Below are positions 16,907 to 25,860 of a DNA stretch of 64,000 bases, piece after piece. The translations under genes were made by a program, and so were the position numbers. The DNA is taken from NCBI GenBank assembly GCA_020848095.1, contig JADLAT010000004.1, positions 1-64,000 on the forward strand, written 5' to 3'. Each line of letters starts with the position of its first letter. Position 1 is the first letter of the stretch. The notes below the pieces were generated by a model that saw only the letters and a program-made list of their open reading frames with translations, did no database searches and was not told the DNA's origin. Source of the stretch: Alphaproteobacteria bacterium (GTDB lineage Bacteria > Pseudomonadota > Alphaproteobacteria > Micavibrionales > Micavibrionaceae).

Positions 16907-18331
16907 ATGTTTAGAGTAAAAACACTGCTGGCTCTGCTTGTTTTCTGCCATGTATTTGAGGCGGGATCGGCTGTGGCCGCCCGTGGTCAGGTGCAGTATA
17001 GCTGCCCAAATCTTAAAGATGAGAAGAAAACATCCATCGAGCCGCTGGCGCAGGGGTATGATGGCTGGTTTTTCCGCAGCAATGACTTAAAAATGGATTT
17101 TTCCATCTCCCCTAAAACGGCGCATTACTTTGCGCGTCTGGCCTCCGCGCTGGAAGATCGTGGTATCGATATGATCTTGGTGCCGCTTTTAAGCCGGGCC
17201 CTAATGGCGCCCGGCACCATTGACCACGAAGATTCCTGGCAGGAGAACTATGACCCGGAATTGGCACAGGAATCCTACGCGGAAATGATCGAGAGTCTAC
17301 GGGCTAAAAATGTAAAAGTCGTTGATTTACTGGCTTTAATGAAAACCTATGAATCTGAGGATTCCTATCTTTATAATTTTAAACGCGATATTCACTGGAA
17401 ACCTGAAGGTGCGCGGATTATTGCGGAGATTACGGCTGAAGAATTAAAGAAATTACCCCATTATGCCGATTTTCCAAAGGTTGAAACTGTTTTGGAAAAA
17501 CGTGAAGAAGTTGGCCGCTCCGGTACGATAACGGAGGAATTGCAAAAGATGTGCGATGATCCCATAGAGGCGGAATCTTTTGTTCCTTATAAGGCTGAGC
17601 GTGTAACAGCCCAAAATGCAGATGCCCTGTTCGGTGGTGAAGAGGGGGATAAAGTTCCCGTAGCAATGACTGGCACGAGTTTCAGTGCCGTTGATGATTT
17701 TAATTTTCTGCCATTTTTAGAAAAATATTCCAAAGCAGAAATTGTAAATTTTTCAATTCCGGGTGGCGGGATGTTCACATCGCTCATTTCCTATCTTTCT
17801 TCACCATTTTTCCATGAGAATATACCCCCTGCGCTGATCTGGGAAACACAGTCCGTATATGATCTTAATAAAAGCGTGGAATACGCTTTTCGTCAGGCTA
17901 TTCCGGCAGTAAGCGGTCCGTGTACGGGGGATGATATTATGGAGGCTACAACGCTTGATATTACGGATGATAAAGAAAATTATACACTGCTGGAAAACAT
18001 AGAGAAACTAAAAGTGGGTGGTGATAATTATTATTTACACTTTTACATAGAAAATTTTGGATTTAAACAATTCACCCTGGAAATGGAATATGATGATCAG
18101 GACGGCGAATGGTTCCCCATTGACCGGAGTGATCGCTATAACAATAAAGGTCATTATTACATCGAGCTATCTGAAAAAATTTCGGGAAATCTTTCTAAAG
18201 TCATTATGAAAGATACCCCTAATATTCGGACCCGGCTTGACGTGCAATTGTGCCGTAAGGCCAAAAAGGCGGAGAATGCTGTAAAAGAGGCAGACACCGC
18301 ACAACCATCACCTAGAAAGGAAACGCCATGA
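16907..18331 (+). CDS. algX: AlgX-like alginate O-acetyltransferase with C-terminal carbohydrate-binding domain
   Basis: 474 residues from ATG 16907, giving a normal signal peptide (MFRVKTLLALLVFCHVFEAG). The frame is open from ATG 16841, but that adds 22 polar residues before the signal. The SGNH-like domain has D161-x-H163 in RDIHWKPEGA and nucleophile S258 in TGTSFSA. Residues ~340-460 form a beta-rich domain like the AlgX carbohydrate-binding module. AlgX performs the last step of mannuronate O-acetylation and binds AlgK. It sits 70 bases after algI and overlaps algF by ATGA. Confidence 0.9.
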   Translation: MFRVKTLLALLVFCHVFEAGSAVAARGQVQYSCPNLKDEKKTSIEPLAQGYDGWFFRSNDLKMDFSISPKTAHYFARLASALEDRGIDMILVPLLSRALMAPGTIDHEDSWQENYDPELAQESYAEMIESLRAKNVKVVDLLALMKTYESEDSYLYNFKRDIHWKPEGARIIAEITAEELKKLPHYADFPKVETVLEKREEVGRSGTITEELQKMCDDPIEAESFVPYKAERVTAQNADALFGGEEGDKVPVAMTGTSFSAVDDFNFLPFLEKYSKAEIVNFSIPGGGMFTSLISYLSSPFFHENIPPALIWETQSVYDLNKSVEYAFRQAIPAVSGPCTGDDIMEATTLDITDDKENYTLLENIEKLKVGGDNYYLHFYIENFGFKQFTLEMEYDDQDGEWFPIDRSDRYNNKGHYYIELSEKISGNLSKVIMKDTPNIRTRLDVQLCRKAKKAENAVKEADTAQPSPRKETP

Positions 18332-18951
18332 AGAACTTATATCTTGCGCTCGTGTTTTTATTATTCCCCCTCTCGGTTTCAGCCAATGAAGAGGCTCTCT
18401 ACGCCCCTGTGCCTCCGGCAGAATCGGCTTTTGTACGGGCGGTTAATGTTTCGGCAGATGAAAATCTTTCCCTGAAAATAGATGATGCCGGCTTCACGCC
18501 AAGTGAGAAAGCTTTTGTATCGGATTATGCTGTAGTCACACAAGGCAGCCATAACGTTACATTCGGAAAAAACCAGAAGAGCGTCAGTCTGGAGGCGCAA
18601 AAACATTACACGCTGGCCGCCATGGCAGATGGCACGCTTAAGGTAATGAAAGATGCGGAGATTGAAAATCCGGCCAAGGCCATGGTTTATTTTTATAATC
18701 TTTCCGATGCCAAGGCTGCAACGCTTGAGGCTCCTAGCCATAAGGCCACTATTTTTGAAAATATTGCTGCCGGTGAATCGGCCTCGCGAGAAATTAATGC
18801 TGTAAATTTCAGCCTCTCAGTGAAGGTTGATGGTAAGGAAGTCGGAACCCTTGGTGGTGTCGATCTTAAAAGAGAGCAAGGCACCAGCATATTTTTGACG
18901 GGCAAGGGTGACTATGCCATCGCAGTCGTTACCAATAAAATTGCCCAGTAA
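18328..18951 (+). CDS. algF: AlgF, periplasmic alginate acetylation protein
   Basis: 207 residues with a signal peptide (LYLALVFLLFPLSVSA) and then two beta-sandwich-like halves (AFVRAVNVSADENLSLKIDD... and ...AMVYFYNLSDAKAATLEAP). Size and placement match AlgF (about 216 residues), needed for alginate acetylation and thought to link AlgJ and AlgX. It follows algX with an ATGA overlap and precedes the large Sel1 gene by 9 bases. Confidence 0.88.
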   Translation: MKNLYLALVFLLFPLSVSANEEALYAPVPPAESAFVRAVNVSADENLSLKIDDAGFTPSEKAFVSDYAVVTQGSHNVTFGKNQKSVSLEAQKHYTLAAMADGTLKVMKDAEIENPAKAMVYFYNLSDAKAATLEAPSHKATIFENIAAGESASREINAVNFSLSVKVDGKEVGTLGGVDLKREQGTSIFLTGKGDYAIAVVTNKIAQ

Positions 18952-18960
18952 AGAGGAACT

Positions 18961-20412
18961 TTGACCTTTATTATGATGCATACGCTAAAAACCATTGGTT
19001 TTTCTTTTGCCATACTGGCGCTATCGAGCGCCGGTATGGTAAGTGCGCGTGCCGCCGAAGCCACCCCGATCAAACTTGAATACATCAAATCTATGGCGCC
19101 CCCGGATAAAGCCGTAGAAAATGCGGACAAGGTTGGTATTCTCCCGCCTGATCTTGATTACGCCAAAATTTGTATTCCTCAAAAATCTCTTGAGGTTGAT
19201 ACATTTGACTGGAGGGGTAAAACACCCGCCACTTCCGGCCTTTCTCAAGAAAAATTGGCGGCGCTGGCTGAACTTTATTTTAAAGGGAGCGGCAAAACTC
19301 CTCCTGATTATCAACGCACGGTTGAAATTGTTGATTACCTTTCAAAACAAAGCGGCCAATATGCTAACGCGGCTTTGTTTATAAAATATGATTTTCTAAA
19401 ACGGGATATATGGCCGTTAGCGAGTACAGAAACCGCCGAAGATGTTCTAAAACGGCTGCTTTCAAGCAATGATCCCACAGCGTATAGCCTGTATGGTGAT
19501 TTGTATGTGCAGGAAGGAAACTACATCAAGGCCGTTGAATACTATAAAAATGCGTTTATGCGGGGAGATGCATCCTCCGTAATGTCCTTAGCCTATCTTT
19601 ACCACGATAAAAAAATACCGGCAACTGAGGAAGAGGTCAATAAAGCGATTATTCAGGCGCAGGATGCCGCCATGCAATACTTAATTCGGGGAAACTGCCA
19701 TGCTCTGACCCTTTTCGGGATGATGTATATGCGTTTAAACAATATTCCTAACTCTGAACTTCTCGGAGCCAAATGGTTTGAAAAGGCAGCACTTCTTGAT
19801 GAGGAGGCGCCCAAGCTTGAGCTTGCAAGAGTGCTCCAGCGAGGATTTGTTATAAAAAATGATGAAGTTCTGGTTCTTCGGCTCTGGAAAGAGGCTGCAG
19901 ATCTGGGTTCAAGCCGGGCAATGTTTTTACTCGGTGAGCATGCACTGACCACGCAAAAAACGGATGAGAAATTGAACGAGGCCGTACGCTGGTTTGAAAA
20001 ATCAGCTCAATGGGGCAATGCCAAGGCGATGGCCCTGCTGGCGGATTTTTATGATGGGCTTTACCCGAGAATCAAAGACCCTGAAAAACAGCGTTATTGG
20101 CTGGAGGTGGCTGTCAAAGACCCGGAGGCTAAGGCACGTAGCTTTATAAAGCTGGCAAGCCTGTATGAGCAGGATAAAACCGTGCCTCGCTCCACAATAT
20201 TCGCGCTTTATCAACAGGCTGCGCTCAAGGGAAGTTTTCAGGGGTATATTAAGCTGGGCGATGCTTATCGCTATGGCATCGGTACACCGGAAAACCCGAT
20301 CAAGGCATTGCGTTATTACCGCCACGCCGCCGATAGCGGTCGCAGCTCTGCCATGCGGATGCTGAAGAAGGCGTATGAATGCCGCATTGGCGTGCCTTAC
20401 AATAAAGAATAA
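18961..20412 (+). CDS. Sel1-repeat protein, N-terminal part of a stop-interrupted gene
   Basis: 483 residues: signal peptide (FSFAILALSSAGMVSARAAE), then about nine Sel1-like repeats (AYSLYGDLYVQEGNYIKAVEYY, AMALLADFYDGLYPRIKDPEKQRYW). It starts at TTG 18961, with GAGG four bases upstream; ATG 18973 is an alternative. It ends at TAA 20410-20412, after which the same frame stays open to 21585 with the repeat pattern unbroken. The two halves together would be about 875 residues. Last gene of the alginate operon; probably a periplasmic scaffold, function unknown. Confidence 0.75.
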   Translation: MTFIMMHTLKTIGFSFAILALSSAGMVSARAAEATPIKLEYIKSMAPPDKAVENADKVGILPPDLDYAKICIPQKSLEVDTFDWRGKTPATSGLSQEKLAALAELYFKGSGKTPPDYQRTVEIVDYLSKQSGQYANAALFIKYDFLKRDIWPLASTETAEDVLKRLLSSNDPTAYSLYGDLYVQEGNYIKAVEYYKNAFMRGDASSVMSLAYLYHDKKIPATEEEVNKAIIQAQDAAMQYLIRGNCHALTLFGMMYMRLNNIPNSELLGAKWFEKAALLDEEAPKLELARVLQRGFVIKNDEVLVLRLWKEAADLGSSRAMFLLGEHALTTQKTDEKLNEAVRWFEKSAQWGNAKAMALLADFYDGLYPRIKDPEKQRYWLEVAVKDPEAKARSFIKLASLYEQDKTVPRSTIFALYQQAALKGSFQGYIKLGDAYRYGIGTPENPIKALRYYRHAADSGRSSAMRMLKKAYECRIGVPYNKE

Positions 20413-20448
20413 GTTGATTTCTGGGCAGAGCAGATCAAATATTACAGC

Positions 20449-21585
20449 GTGGATCCGGCCTTGGAAGACGCACAAAACTTTTTGCTTTCTTCCGGAGATA
20501 ATGAAGCCTTTAGTAAAAAAATAGAAAAATCTCTTAAGTTTTTTGCCATATCGCGCGGTGATTCCAAGGCTATGGTTTTTCTGGGGCTATATCTGGACAA
20601 GATGGGGCAATCAAAAGAATTGGGGCAATGGATTGAAAAGGCAAAGGCGGCCGACCTTAAGGATAATGACGGCTATGCCGCTCATGCTTTGTTGGGGGAG
20701 ATATATCTGGAAGGTCTTTTGCAAAAGCAGAATATAAAAGAAGGCCTGGAGCTTTTGAACATCGCGGCAAGCGCCGGTAACCCGGGCGCGCATAATTTGT
20801 TGGGTGGCTGGTATCGCGATAAGGGCGATTTGCAAAAAGCAGAGGAACATTACCGGCGCGCGGCTCGATTAGGCAAAACAGAAGCCTACAGCAAGCTGGC
20901 TAAAATTGAAATTACGCGGGGCAATATTCCAGAGGCAATATCCCTGCTCGAGGAAGCGGCTCTATGGGATGATACGAATGCCATACGTATGCTGATCGAA
21001 GGGTATGACAAAAATGGCTGGGCTGGTTCTCCCGACCCGGATAAATCCGCTTATTGGTTTAAGCAGCTACTGGAAAGCTATCCTTGTGAGGTGAAAGATC
21101 TGCTGTTCATTGCGCGCTCTTATATGGAAGGTGCTTACGGTTTGCCTGTGGATGAGCAAGAATCCGGAAAATGGCTGGATCGCTTGACGGGTGTTGAGAT
21201 GGATAATGCTGAGGATAAACAAGTGGTCGCCAGCGCAGTTTTGAACTCGGCGTTGGTAAATGACCCGGCGCGGCGCGAGATGGCGTTGAAAATTTTGCAG
21301 GAAAGTGCAGAGACCGGAGATGCCGCCGCAATCAAAACACTGGGGGAAATCTATCTAAAGCCCGATTTTCCCGGATATGATACAAAAAAGGCATTGCTCT
21401 GGCTGACCAAAGGCGCAGAGGCAGGGGATCAGCAGGCCATGCTTTCGCTCTCTTCTCTCTATATGGCGGGCCATGGTGTCGAAGCGTCAACAAAGCAGGG
21501 CGAATTTTGGCTTCAAAAGGCCGCTGAGGCGGGGAACCCAGAAGCTATCAAACGCGTAAAGGCCATGAAAAATGCCCGGCCATAA
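20449..21585 (+). CDS. Sel1-repeat protein, C-terminal part of the stop-interrupted gene
   Basis: 378 residues from GTG 20449, in the same frame as the preceding gene and separated from it by one TAA and 12 sense codons (VDFWAEQIKYYS) that read as normal repeat sequence. It has at least seven Sel1 repeats (GAHNLLGGWYRDKGDLQKAEEHY, AMLSLSSLYMAGHGVEASTKQGEFW). No ribosome site precedes the GTG and no signal peptide is present, so independent expression is unlikely. Best read as the 3' half of one gene, lost unless the stop is read through or is a sequencing error. Confidence 0.65.
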   Translation: MDPALEDAQNFLLSSGDNEAFSKKIEKSLKFFAISRGDSKAMVFLGLYLDKMGQSKELGQWIEKAKAADLKDNDGYAAHALLGEIYLEGLLQKQNIKEGLELLNIAASAGNPGAHNLLGGWYRDKGDLQKAEEHYRRAARLGKTEAYSKLAKIEITRGNIPEAISLLEEAALWDDTNAIRMLIEGYDKNGWAGSPDPDKSAYWFKQLLESYPCEVKDLLFIARSYMEGAYGLPVDEQESGKWLDRLTGVEMDNAEDKQVVASAVLNSALVNDPARREMALKILQESAETGDAAAIKTLGEIYLKPDFPGYDTKKALLWLTKGAEAGDQQAMLSLSSLYMAGHGVEASTKQGEFWLQKAAEAGNPEAIKRVKAMKNARP

Positions 21586-21595
21586 CATCCGGGCA
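21568..21595 (-). terminator. Intrinsic terminator of the secreted epimerase gene
   Basis: On the minus strand TGCCCGG (21589-21595) pairs with CCGGGCA (21573-21579), followed by TTTTT (21568-21572). It lies inside the last codons of the convergent Sel1 gene. On the plus strand the T-run is poor (AATTCCTTTT), so it works mainly leftward. Confidence 0.7.
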
Positions 21596-21625
21596 AATTC
21601 CTTTTAACGGGGCGCTTTCATCTGC

Positions 21626-23998
21626 TTAAAGCATGATAGAAGCCGTATCGAATGGCCTTCCTTCTTCCGTAGTTATGTTGACCAGAAGCACAGAGGCACT
21701 CGGCCCGGCATGACCATCGGCATCGACATATAATCCGGTAACATTATTACCTTTATCCACAAGGCTAATATAACCCTCTTGCAGTAGGCCTGTCACATTG
21801 GCCGAAGGGTCAACATCAAAATCATCCAGAATATCTGATAGATTAATGCGATCAACGCTACGGTAATCGGTAATGGTGTCTCCGCCTTCCAAAATATTTT
21901 CAAAGACAAAGACGTCCGCGCCATTTCCACCTTTCAGCGTGTCAGCCCCCAGACCACCATATAGCCAGTCATCGCCGTCATTACCCGTCAGATAATCATC
22001 GCCGGCGACGCCATAAAGGACATCATCCCCCGCCCGCCCTTTGAGGGTCTCTCCGGCATCGCTGCCTGTAATAACATCATCACCTTCGGTGGGGCTGGTG
22101 CTGATAGGCTTGCTCACAGGCTCCGGAACAACAGGCTCTGGCTCTGACACGGGATCCGGCAATGGATCTGGCTCTGGCACGGAGTCCGGTAGCGGATCCG
22201 GAACAGCCGCCTCTGGCTCCGGTATGGGCTGCTCTCTCGGGTCGGAAACCGGGTCGGGTGCGGCAATAACAACGGGCTCTCCGCCGACAGGTAATACAAA
22301 ATTATTTAAATAAATATCCCCGGCTTGGGTATCCAGTAAGGTTAAAAACAGGATTTCATCGCCCATGCCTTGCCCATCCATATCTATATAAAGAGCGACA
22401 TCAGCGCCATTTTGCGCCAAGCGTATATAGCCATGTGTTAACGCATTTGCTGCAATAAAGTCCGGATTTCCTTCGAAGATAGCAGATAGATCAATTTTCT
22501 CGCCATCATTTGCACGAAAATCAATAATGGTATCTCCACCTTCTGCGAGCGTGCTGTAGGTGAATGTATCCGTCCCGCTGCTGCCCTTGAGCGTGTCAGC
22601 GCCCAGCCCGCCGGAGAGCGTATCATTACCATTATTACCTTCAAGATAATCATCGCCTTTTCCACCAAAGAGAAAATCATCGCCGCTGCGCCCCTTGATA
22701 GTGTCATTCCCGGATCCGCCTATAAGCGCATCTTGGAAATCCGTCCCACTCAGCCTTTGGTCCTCAAGAATCTCGGGCGTCGGCTCGGGTGTTGGCTCTG
22801 GTGTCGGCTCGGGCTGTGGCGCAGGGTCGATCACATCCGAATAATCAGGTAAGGCGGCATTTATCACAATCTGTTCATAGCCAAGGCTATCGGCATTCTC
22901 CAGAACGATTGCATGATCGCCAAGCTTCAGCGGTGCATCAACCACATTGCCTGCGTAAGTGTTCCCGGTGGTGGTTATCCCACTTTCCACCAAAGAGGCG
23001 GTATTACTATGAAGGGTGTTATTGATCACCACATTACCATAGGAATCACCGGGGCCGCCCAGAGAACCGCTGTAGTTGCGCAATCCAATGGCGTTATAAT
23101 CCCCATCAACGCTATTGCCATCAACCACGTTGTTGCGGGCCCCTTCCAGATAAATCCCCTCACGGTCGTTGCCGTAAATGGTGTTACCTATAACTTGGCT
23201 GCCTTCTGTCTGTTTAAGCAAAATCCCGCGGTCATTCCCATAGACGGTGTTGCCCTCAACCAGCACCGTATGGATCAGCATGTCTTCCCAGCCATCAAGG
23301 CTTTTGCTGCCGGCTCCTCTTTGAAGCACAATCCCTGTCTCACCGTTGTCATAGGATGTGTTACCCACAATGGCTACATTGTTGCTGTGCGTAACGATAT
23401 TAAAACCGTGCCGGTCATTGGCATAGGCTGTATTATTCTCATAAACGGCATTGGTGGCGTAATCGCCGACAAATCCGTCCCAGCTGTTATGATGCGCAAC
23501 GCTGTCACGGATGATTAAATTCGAAGTCTGCTCATGCGGATTAAAGGCAATCCGGGACACATCGTGGATCTCTACACGTTCAATAAGAATATTATTATCT
23601 TTAAGATCGCTTCCGGGCAGAACCCCGGTCATAATCCCGTCCACATCGGCGGTTGTATTCGCCCGGTTGCCATCAATGGTCAAGTCCCGAATGGTGACAT
23701 CATTCGTCACCTCATTAACGGGCGTGCGGATCATACCTGTTATTTTCGAGCTAAAACCATCTTGTAGTTTCAGCGCGGTTTGCCCCATCCCATCGCCATA
23801 AAGCTCTGTATTGCTGTAAACGCGTAGCGCCCCATGAGAAGCATTTCCATCTCCGGTTAAAATATAAGTCCCTGTGGGGATATAGACGCTTCCCCCCCCC
23901 GCATCATGTGCGGCGTCCAGCGCATTTTGAATGGCCAGCGTGTCATCGGTAAGGCCATTTCCTGTCGCGCCAAAATCTCTGACATTATACGTTTTCAT
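21626..23998 (-). CDS. Secreted AlgE-type mannuronan C5-epimerase homologue with two RTX modules
   Basis: 790 residues. Residues 1-~390 match the A-module of Azotobacter AlgE enzymes (YNVRDFGATGNGLTDD, ITGMIRTP, DSVAHHNSWDGFVGDY, YANDRHGFN). Then come RTX calcium-binding repeats (~430-500) with a first secretion-like domain, a Pro/Asp/Glu linker (~580-640), and a second RTX module to the end. There is no signal peptide, as expected for type I secretion. The active-site motif DPHE reads N153-P-H-E156, and the residue equivalent to AlgE4 Tyr149 is I150; H155 and D179 are kept. It may therefore be inactive or altered. ATG 23998 has GGAAGG 10 bases upstream; a longer frame to 24058 is unlikely. 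No type I transporter is in the window. Confidence 0.88.
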   Translation of the reverse strand: MKTYNVRDFGATGNGLTDDTLAIQNALDAAHDAGGGSVYIPTGTYILTGDGNASHGALRVYSNTELYGDGMGQTALKLQDGFSSKITGMIRTPVNEVTNDVTIRDLTIDGNRANTTADVDGIMTGVLPGSDLKDNNILIERVEIHDVSRIAFNPHEQTSNLIIRDSVAHHNSWDGFVGDYATNAVYENNTAYANDRHGFNIVTHSNNVAIVGNTSYDNGETGIVLQRGAGSKSLDGWEDMLIHTVLVEGNTVYGNDRGILLKQTEGSQVIGNTIYGNDREGIYLEGARNNVVDGNSVDGDYNAIGLRNYSGSLGGPGDSYGNVVINNTLHSNTASLVESGITTTGNTYAGNVVDAPLKLGDHAIVLENADSLGYEQIVINAALPDYSDVIDPAPQPEPTPEPTPEPTPEILEDQRLSGTDFQDALIGGSGNDTIKGRSGDDFLFGGKGDDYLEGNNGNDTLSGGLGADTLKGSSGTDTFTYSTLAEGGDTIIDFRANDGEKIDLSAIFEGNPDFIAANALTHGYIRLAQNGADVALYIDMDGQGMGDEILFLTLLDTQAGDIYLNNFVLPVGGEPVVIAAPDPVSDPREQPIPEPEAAVPDPLPDSVPEPDPLPDPVSEPEPVVPEPVSKPISTSPTEGDDVITGSDAGETLKGRAGDDVLYGVAGDDYLTGNDGDDWLYGGLGADTLKGGNGADVFVFENILEGGDTITDYRSVDRINLSDILDDFDVDPSANVTGLLQEGYISLVDKGNNVTGLYVDADGHAGPSASVLLVNITTEEGRPFDTASIML

Positions 23999-24316
23999 AG
24001 TGAAGGCACCTTCCTGTTTTATTTCCCTGAAAGTGGCCCTTAAAAAGCAGGGCCTCACTTACTGAGCGTACAGAAGGCATAATAAATCATTATTAACATA
24101 ATGTTGTGTTTTATCTAAATACCATAGGTTTTTAATGATTTTATTTTTTTTGAATAAGGCGCAAAGTAAGTGAAATTATTTTTTATTATCAGACCATTGA
24201 GAGGACAATTGGGAGAGAATGTGAGGCTCCTATCTTTTAGAGATTCGAGGTCACGAGGAATATGAACCTATAAAAAAAATATATATTCATAAAATTTTTT
24301 GCTGGGCGCATGGAAA
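23999..24316. other. AT-rich gap upstream of the epimerase homologue
   Basis: No gene. The stretch from about 24070 to 24300 is strikingly rich in A and T, with long A and T runs, and should hold the promoter of the leftward epimerase gene. A hairpin GGCCCT/AGGGCC (24035-24040 and 24049-24054) lies in its leader. AT-rich control regions of exopolysaccharide genes are often bound by silencers such as MucR in alphaproteobacteria, but no specific site is recognisable. Confidence 0.35.
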
Positions 24317-24348
24317 AATCCCCCTCTCATAATCATGAGAGGGGGATT
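24314..24348 (-). terminator. Intrinsic terminator after algD
   Basis: 14-bp perfect stem (24317-24330 with 24335-24348, AATCCCCCTCTCAT and its complement) and a 4-base loop. On the minus strand it ends in TTTTT, 31 bases after the algD stop. Confidence 0.9.
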
Positions 24349-24378
24349 AAAAACGAATCGGTATTGAGAGGTATCTTC

Positions 24379-25698
24379 CTACCAGCAAATTCCTGAGTAA
24401 TTTGCACGGTCCTCAACGGCTCCGGATTTCAGGCGGACAAGGTCCAGAACCTGAATATTGCTGTTGGCCCCTTCCAAAATTGCGGCATAGCTCTTGTCGT
24501 TATTACCGATAATGGCAATTTCCGCCCCTTTGAAGAGATCATCAGAATGCTCAACAAGGCATTTACTGATATGGGGGATGCCTTCATTGATATATTTCTG
24601 GTTGGCACCTTCCATATTTTTTGCCCGGAAAACGGAAGGGTCATAAATCGTAAGATTATAACCATCCTTAAGCAGACGGTCAGCCAGAATAACAAGTGGG
24701 CTTTCGCGCAGATCGTCTGTTCCCGCCTTAAAGGCCAATCCCATAAGGGCAACATTTTTCTTGCCGCTGTTTTTAATCATTGTTACGGCGCGGCGCACCT
24801 GCTCTTCATTGGCCTCCAAAAGCGCATCAAAGATCGGCGTGTTAAGGCCTTTTGATTGACCGCTGGCGCGGATAGCGCGCACGTCCTTCGGCAGGCAGGA
24901 ACCGCCAAAGGCAAAGCCGGGCAGGAGATAGGCTTTGGAGATATTCAGCTTCGTGTCCTGGAAGAAAATATCCATGACCTTATGGCTGTCTACGCCCAGC
25001 TCCTTCAGAATATTACCAAGCTCATTGGCAAAGCCGACTTTCATCGCGTGCCAGGCGTTATCGGCATATTTCACACCTTCGGAAACGGCGATATCGGTCA
25101 TAACGCGCGGCGCTTCGATCCCTTCGTAAATATCCATGATGATCTTGGCTGTCTTTTCATTATCCGCACCAACAACGATTTTTGGCGGGTTGTAATAATC
25201 CCAGACAGCGGTGCTCTCACGCAGAAATTCAGGGTTGTTGGAAAAGCCAAAATCAACGCCTTCTTTTTTTCCGGACGCTTTTTCCAACGCAGGGATAGCA
25301 ATGTTACGGCCCGTTCCGGGAACGCAGGTGCTCCGCAGGCACACGACATGAAAATTATCTTTTTCCTTGAGGACTTCTCCGATCTGGCGGCAGCACTCCT
25401 CGATGTAATCCAGCTTCAAAGAGCCGTCTTCATTGCTCGGCGTACCAACGCAGATCAAGGAAACATCGGAATTAAGCACGGCATCCTTAATATCCAGTGT
25501 CGCGGTAAGGCGGCCTGATTGCTCGCCCTTGGCGATCATTTCATCAAGCTCAGGCTCAACAATGGGAGAGCGGCCTTCCTGAAGGCATTTCACTTTGACC
25601 GGATCGGGGTCCACGGCGATAACGTCATGTCCTGAGTCCACCATGCAAGCCGTCGCCACCGCGCCGACATATCCAATTCCAAAGACTGAAATTTTCAT
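24379..25698 (-). CDS. algD: GDP-mannose 6-dehydrogenase
   Basis: Makes GDP-mannuronic acid from GDP-mannose with two NAD+, the committed step of alginate synthesis. 439 residues: Rossmann motif GIGYVGAVATACM at 7-19, NNPEFLRES, central dimer domain, catalytic Cys268 in FGGSCLPKD (same number as Pseudomonas AlgD), and the C-terminal domain with GLAFKAGTDDLRESP. UDP-glucose dehydrogenase is the main alternative, but context and the position of Cys268 favour AlgD. It is downstream of algA-algC but separated by a terminator, so it probably has its own promoter in 25699-25836. Confidence 0.95.
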   Translation of the reverse strand: MKISVFGIGYVGAVATACMVDSGHDVIAVDPDPVKVKCLQEGRSPIVEPELDEMIAKGEQSGRLTATLDIKDAVLNSDVSLICVGTPSNEDGSLKLDYIEECCRQIGEVLKEKDNFHVVCLRSTCVPGTGRNIAIPALEKASGKKEGVDFGFSNNPEFLRESTAVWDYYNPPKIVVGADNEKTAKIIMDIYEGIEAPRVMTDIAVSEGVKYADNAWHAMKVGFANELGNILKELGVDSHKVMDIFFQDTKLNISKAYLLPGFAFGGSCLPKDVRAIRASGQSKGLNTPIFDALLEANEEQVRRAVTMIKNSGKKNVALMGLAFKAGTDDLRESPLVILADRLLKDGYNLTIYDPSVFRAKNMEGANQKYINEGIPHISKCLVEHSDDLFKGAEIAIIGNNDKSYAAILEGANSNIQVLDLVRLKSGAVEDRANYSGICW

Positions 25699-25836
25699 CT
25701 CTAATTTACCTTTCCAAAGTTTCTAAAATTTATTTATGCAAATCTTGCCGTTTTATGAGACTTTCATATCAGAAAAGCAAGGGTTTTGTTCGTTTTTTCT
25801 GCGTGTCTTAGACGGGCGGCCCGGCTGTAAACGCAC

Positions 25837-25860
25837 GAAAAAGCGGCCCTTTTAGGCCGC
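25837..25860 (-). terminator. Intrinsic terminator after algC
   Basis: On the minus strand GCGGCC (25855-25860) and GGCCGC (25843-25848) form a stem around TAAAAG, followed by TTTTTC. The stem includes the last codons of algC and its stop lies in the loop. Confidence 0.75.

Noticed and set aside
22913..23518. 201-codon plus-strand frame with repetitive hydrophobic sequence
   Set aside because: Antisense to the beta-helix of the epimerase homologue; the repeats mirror that gene.
24856..25518. 220-codon plus-strand frame
   Set aside because: Antisense to algD, which is full length with conserved residues.
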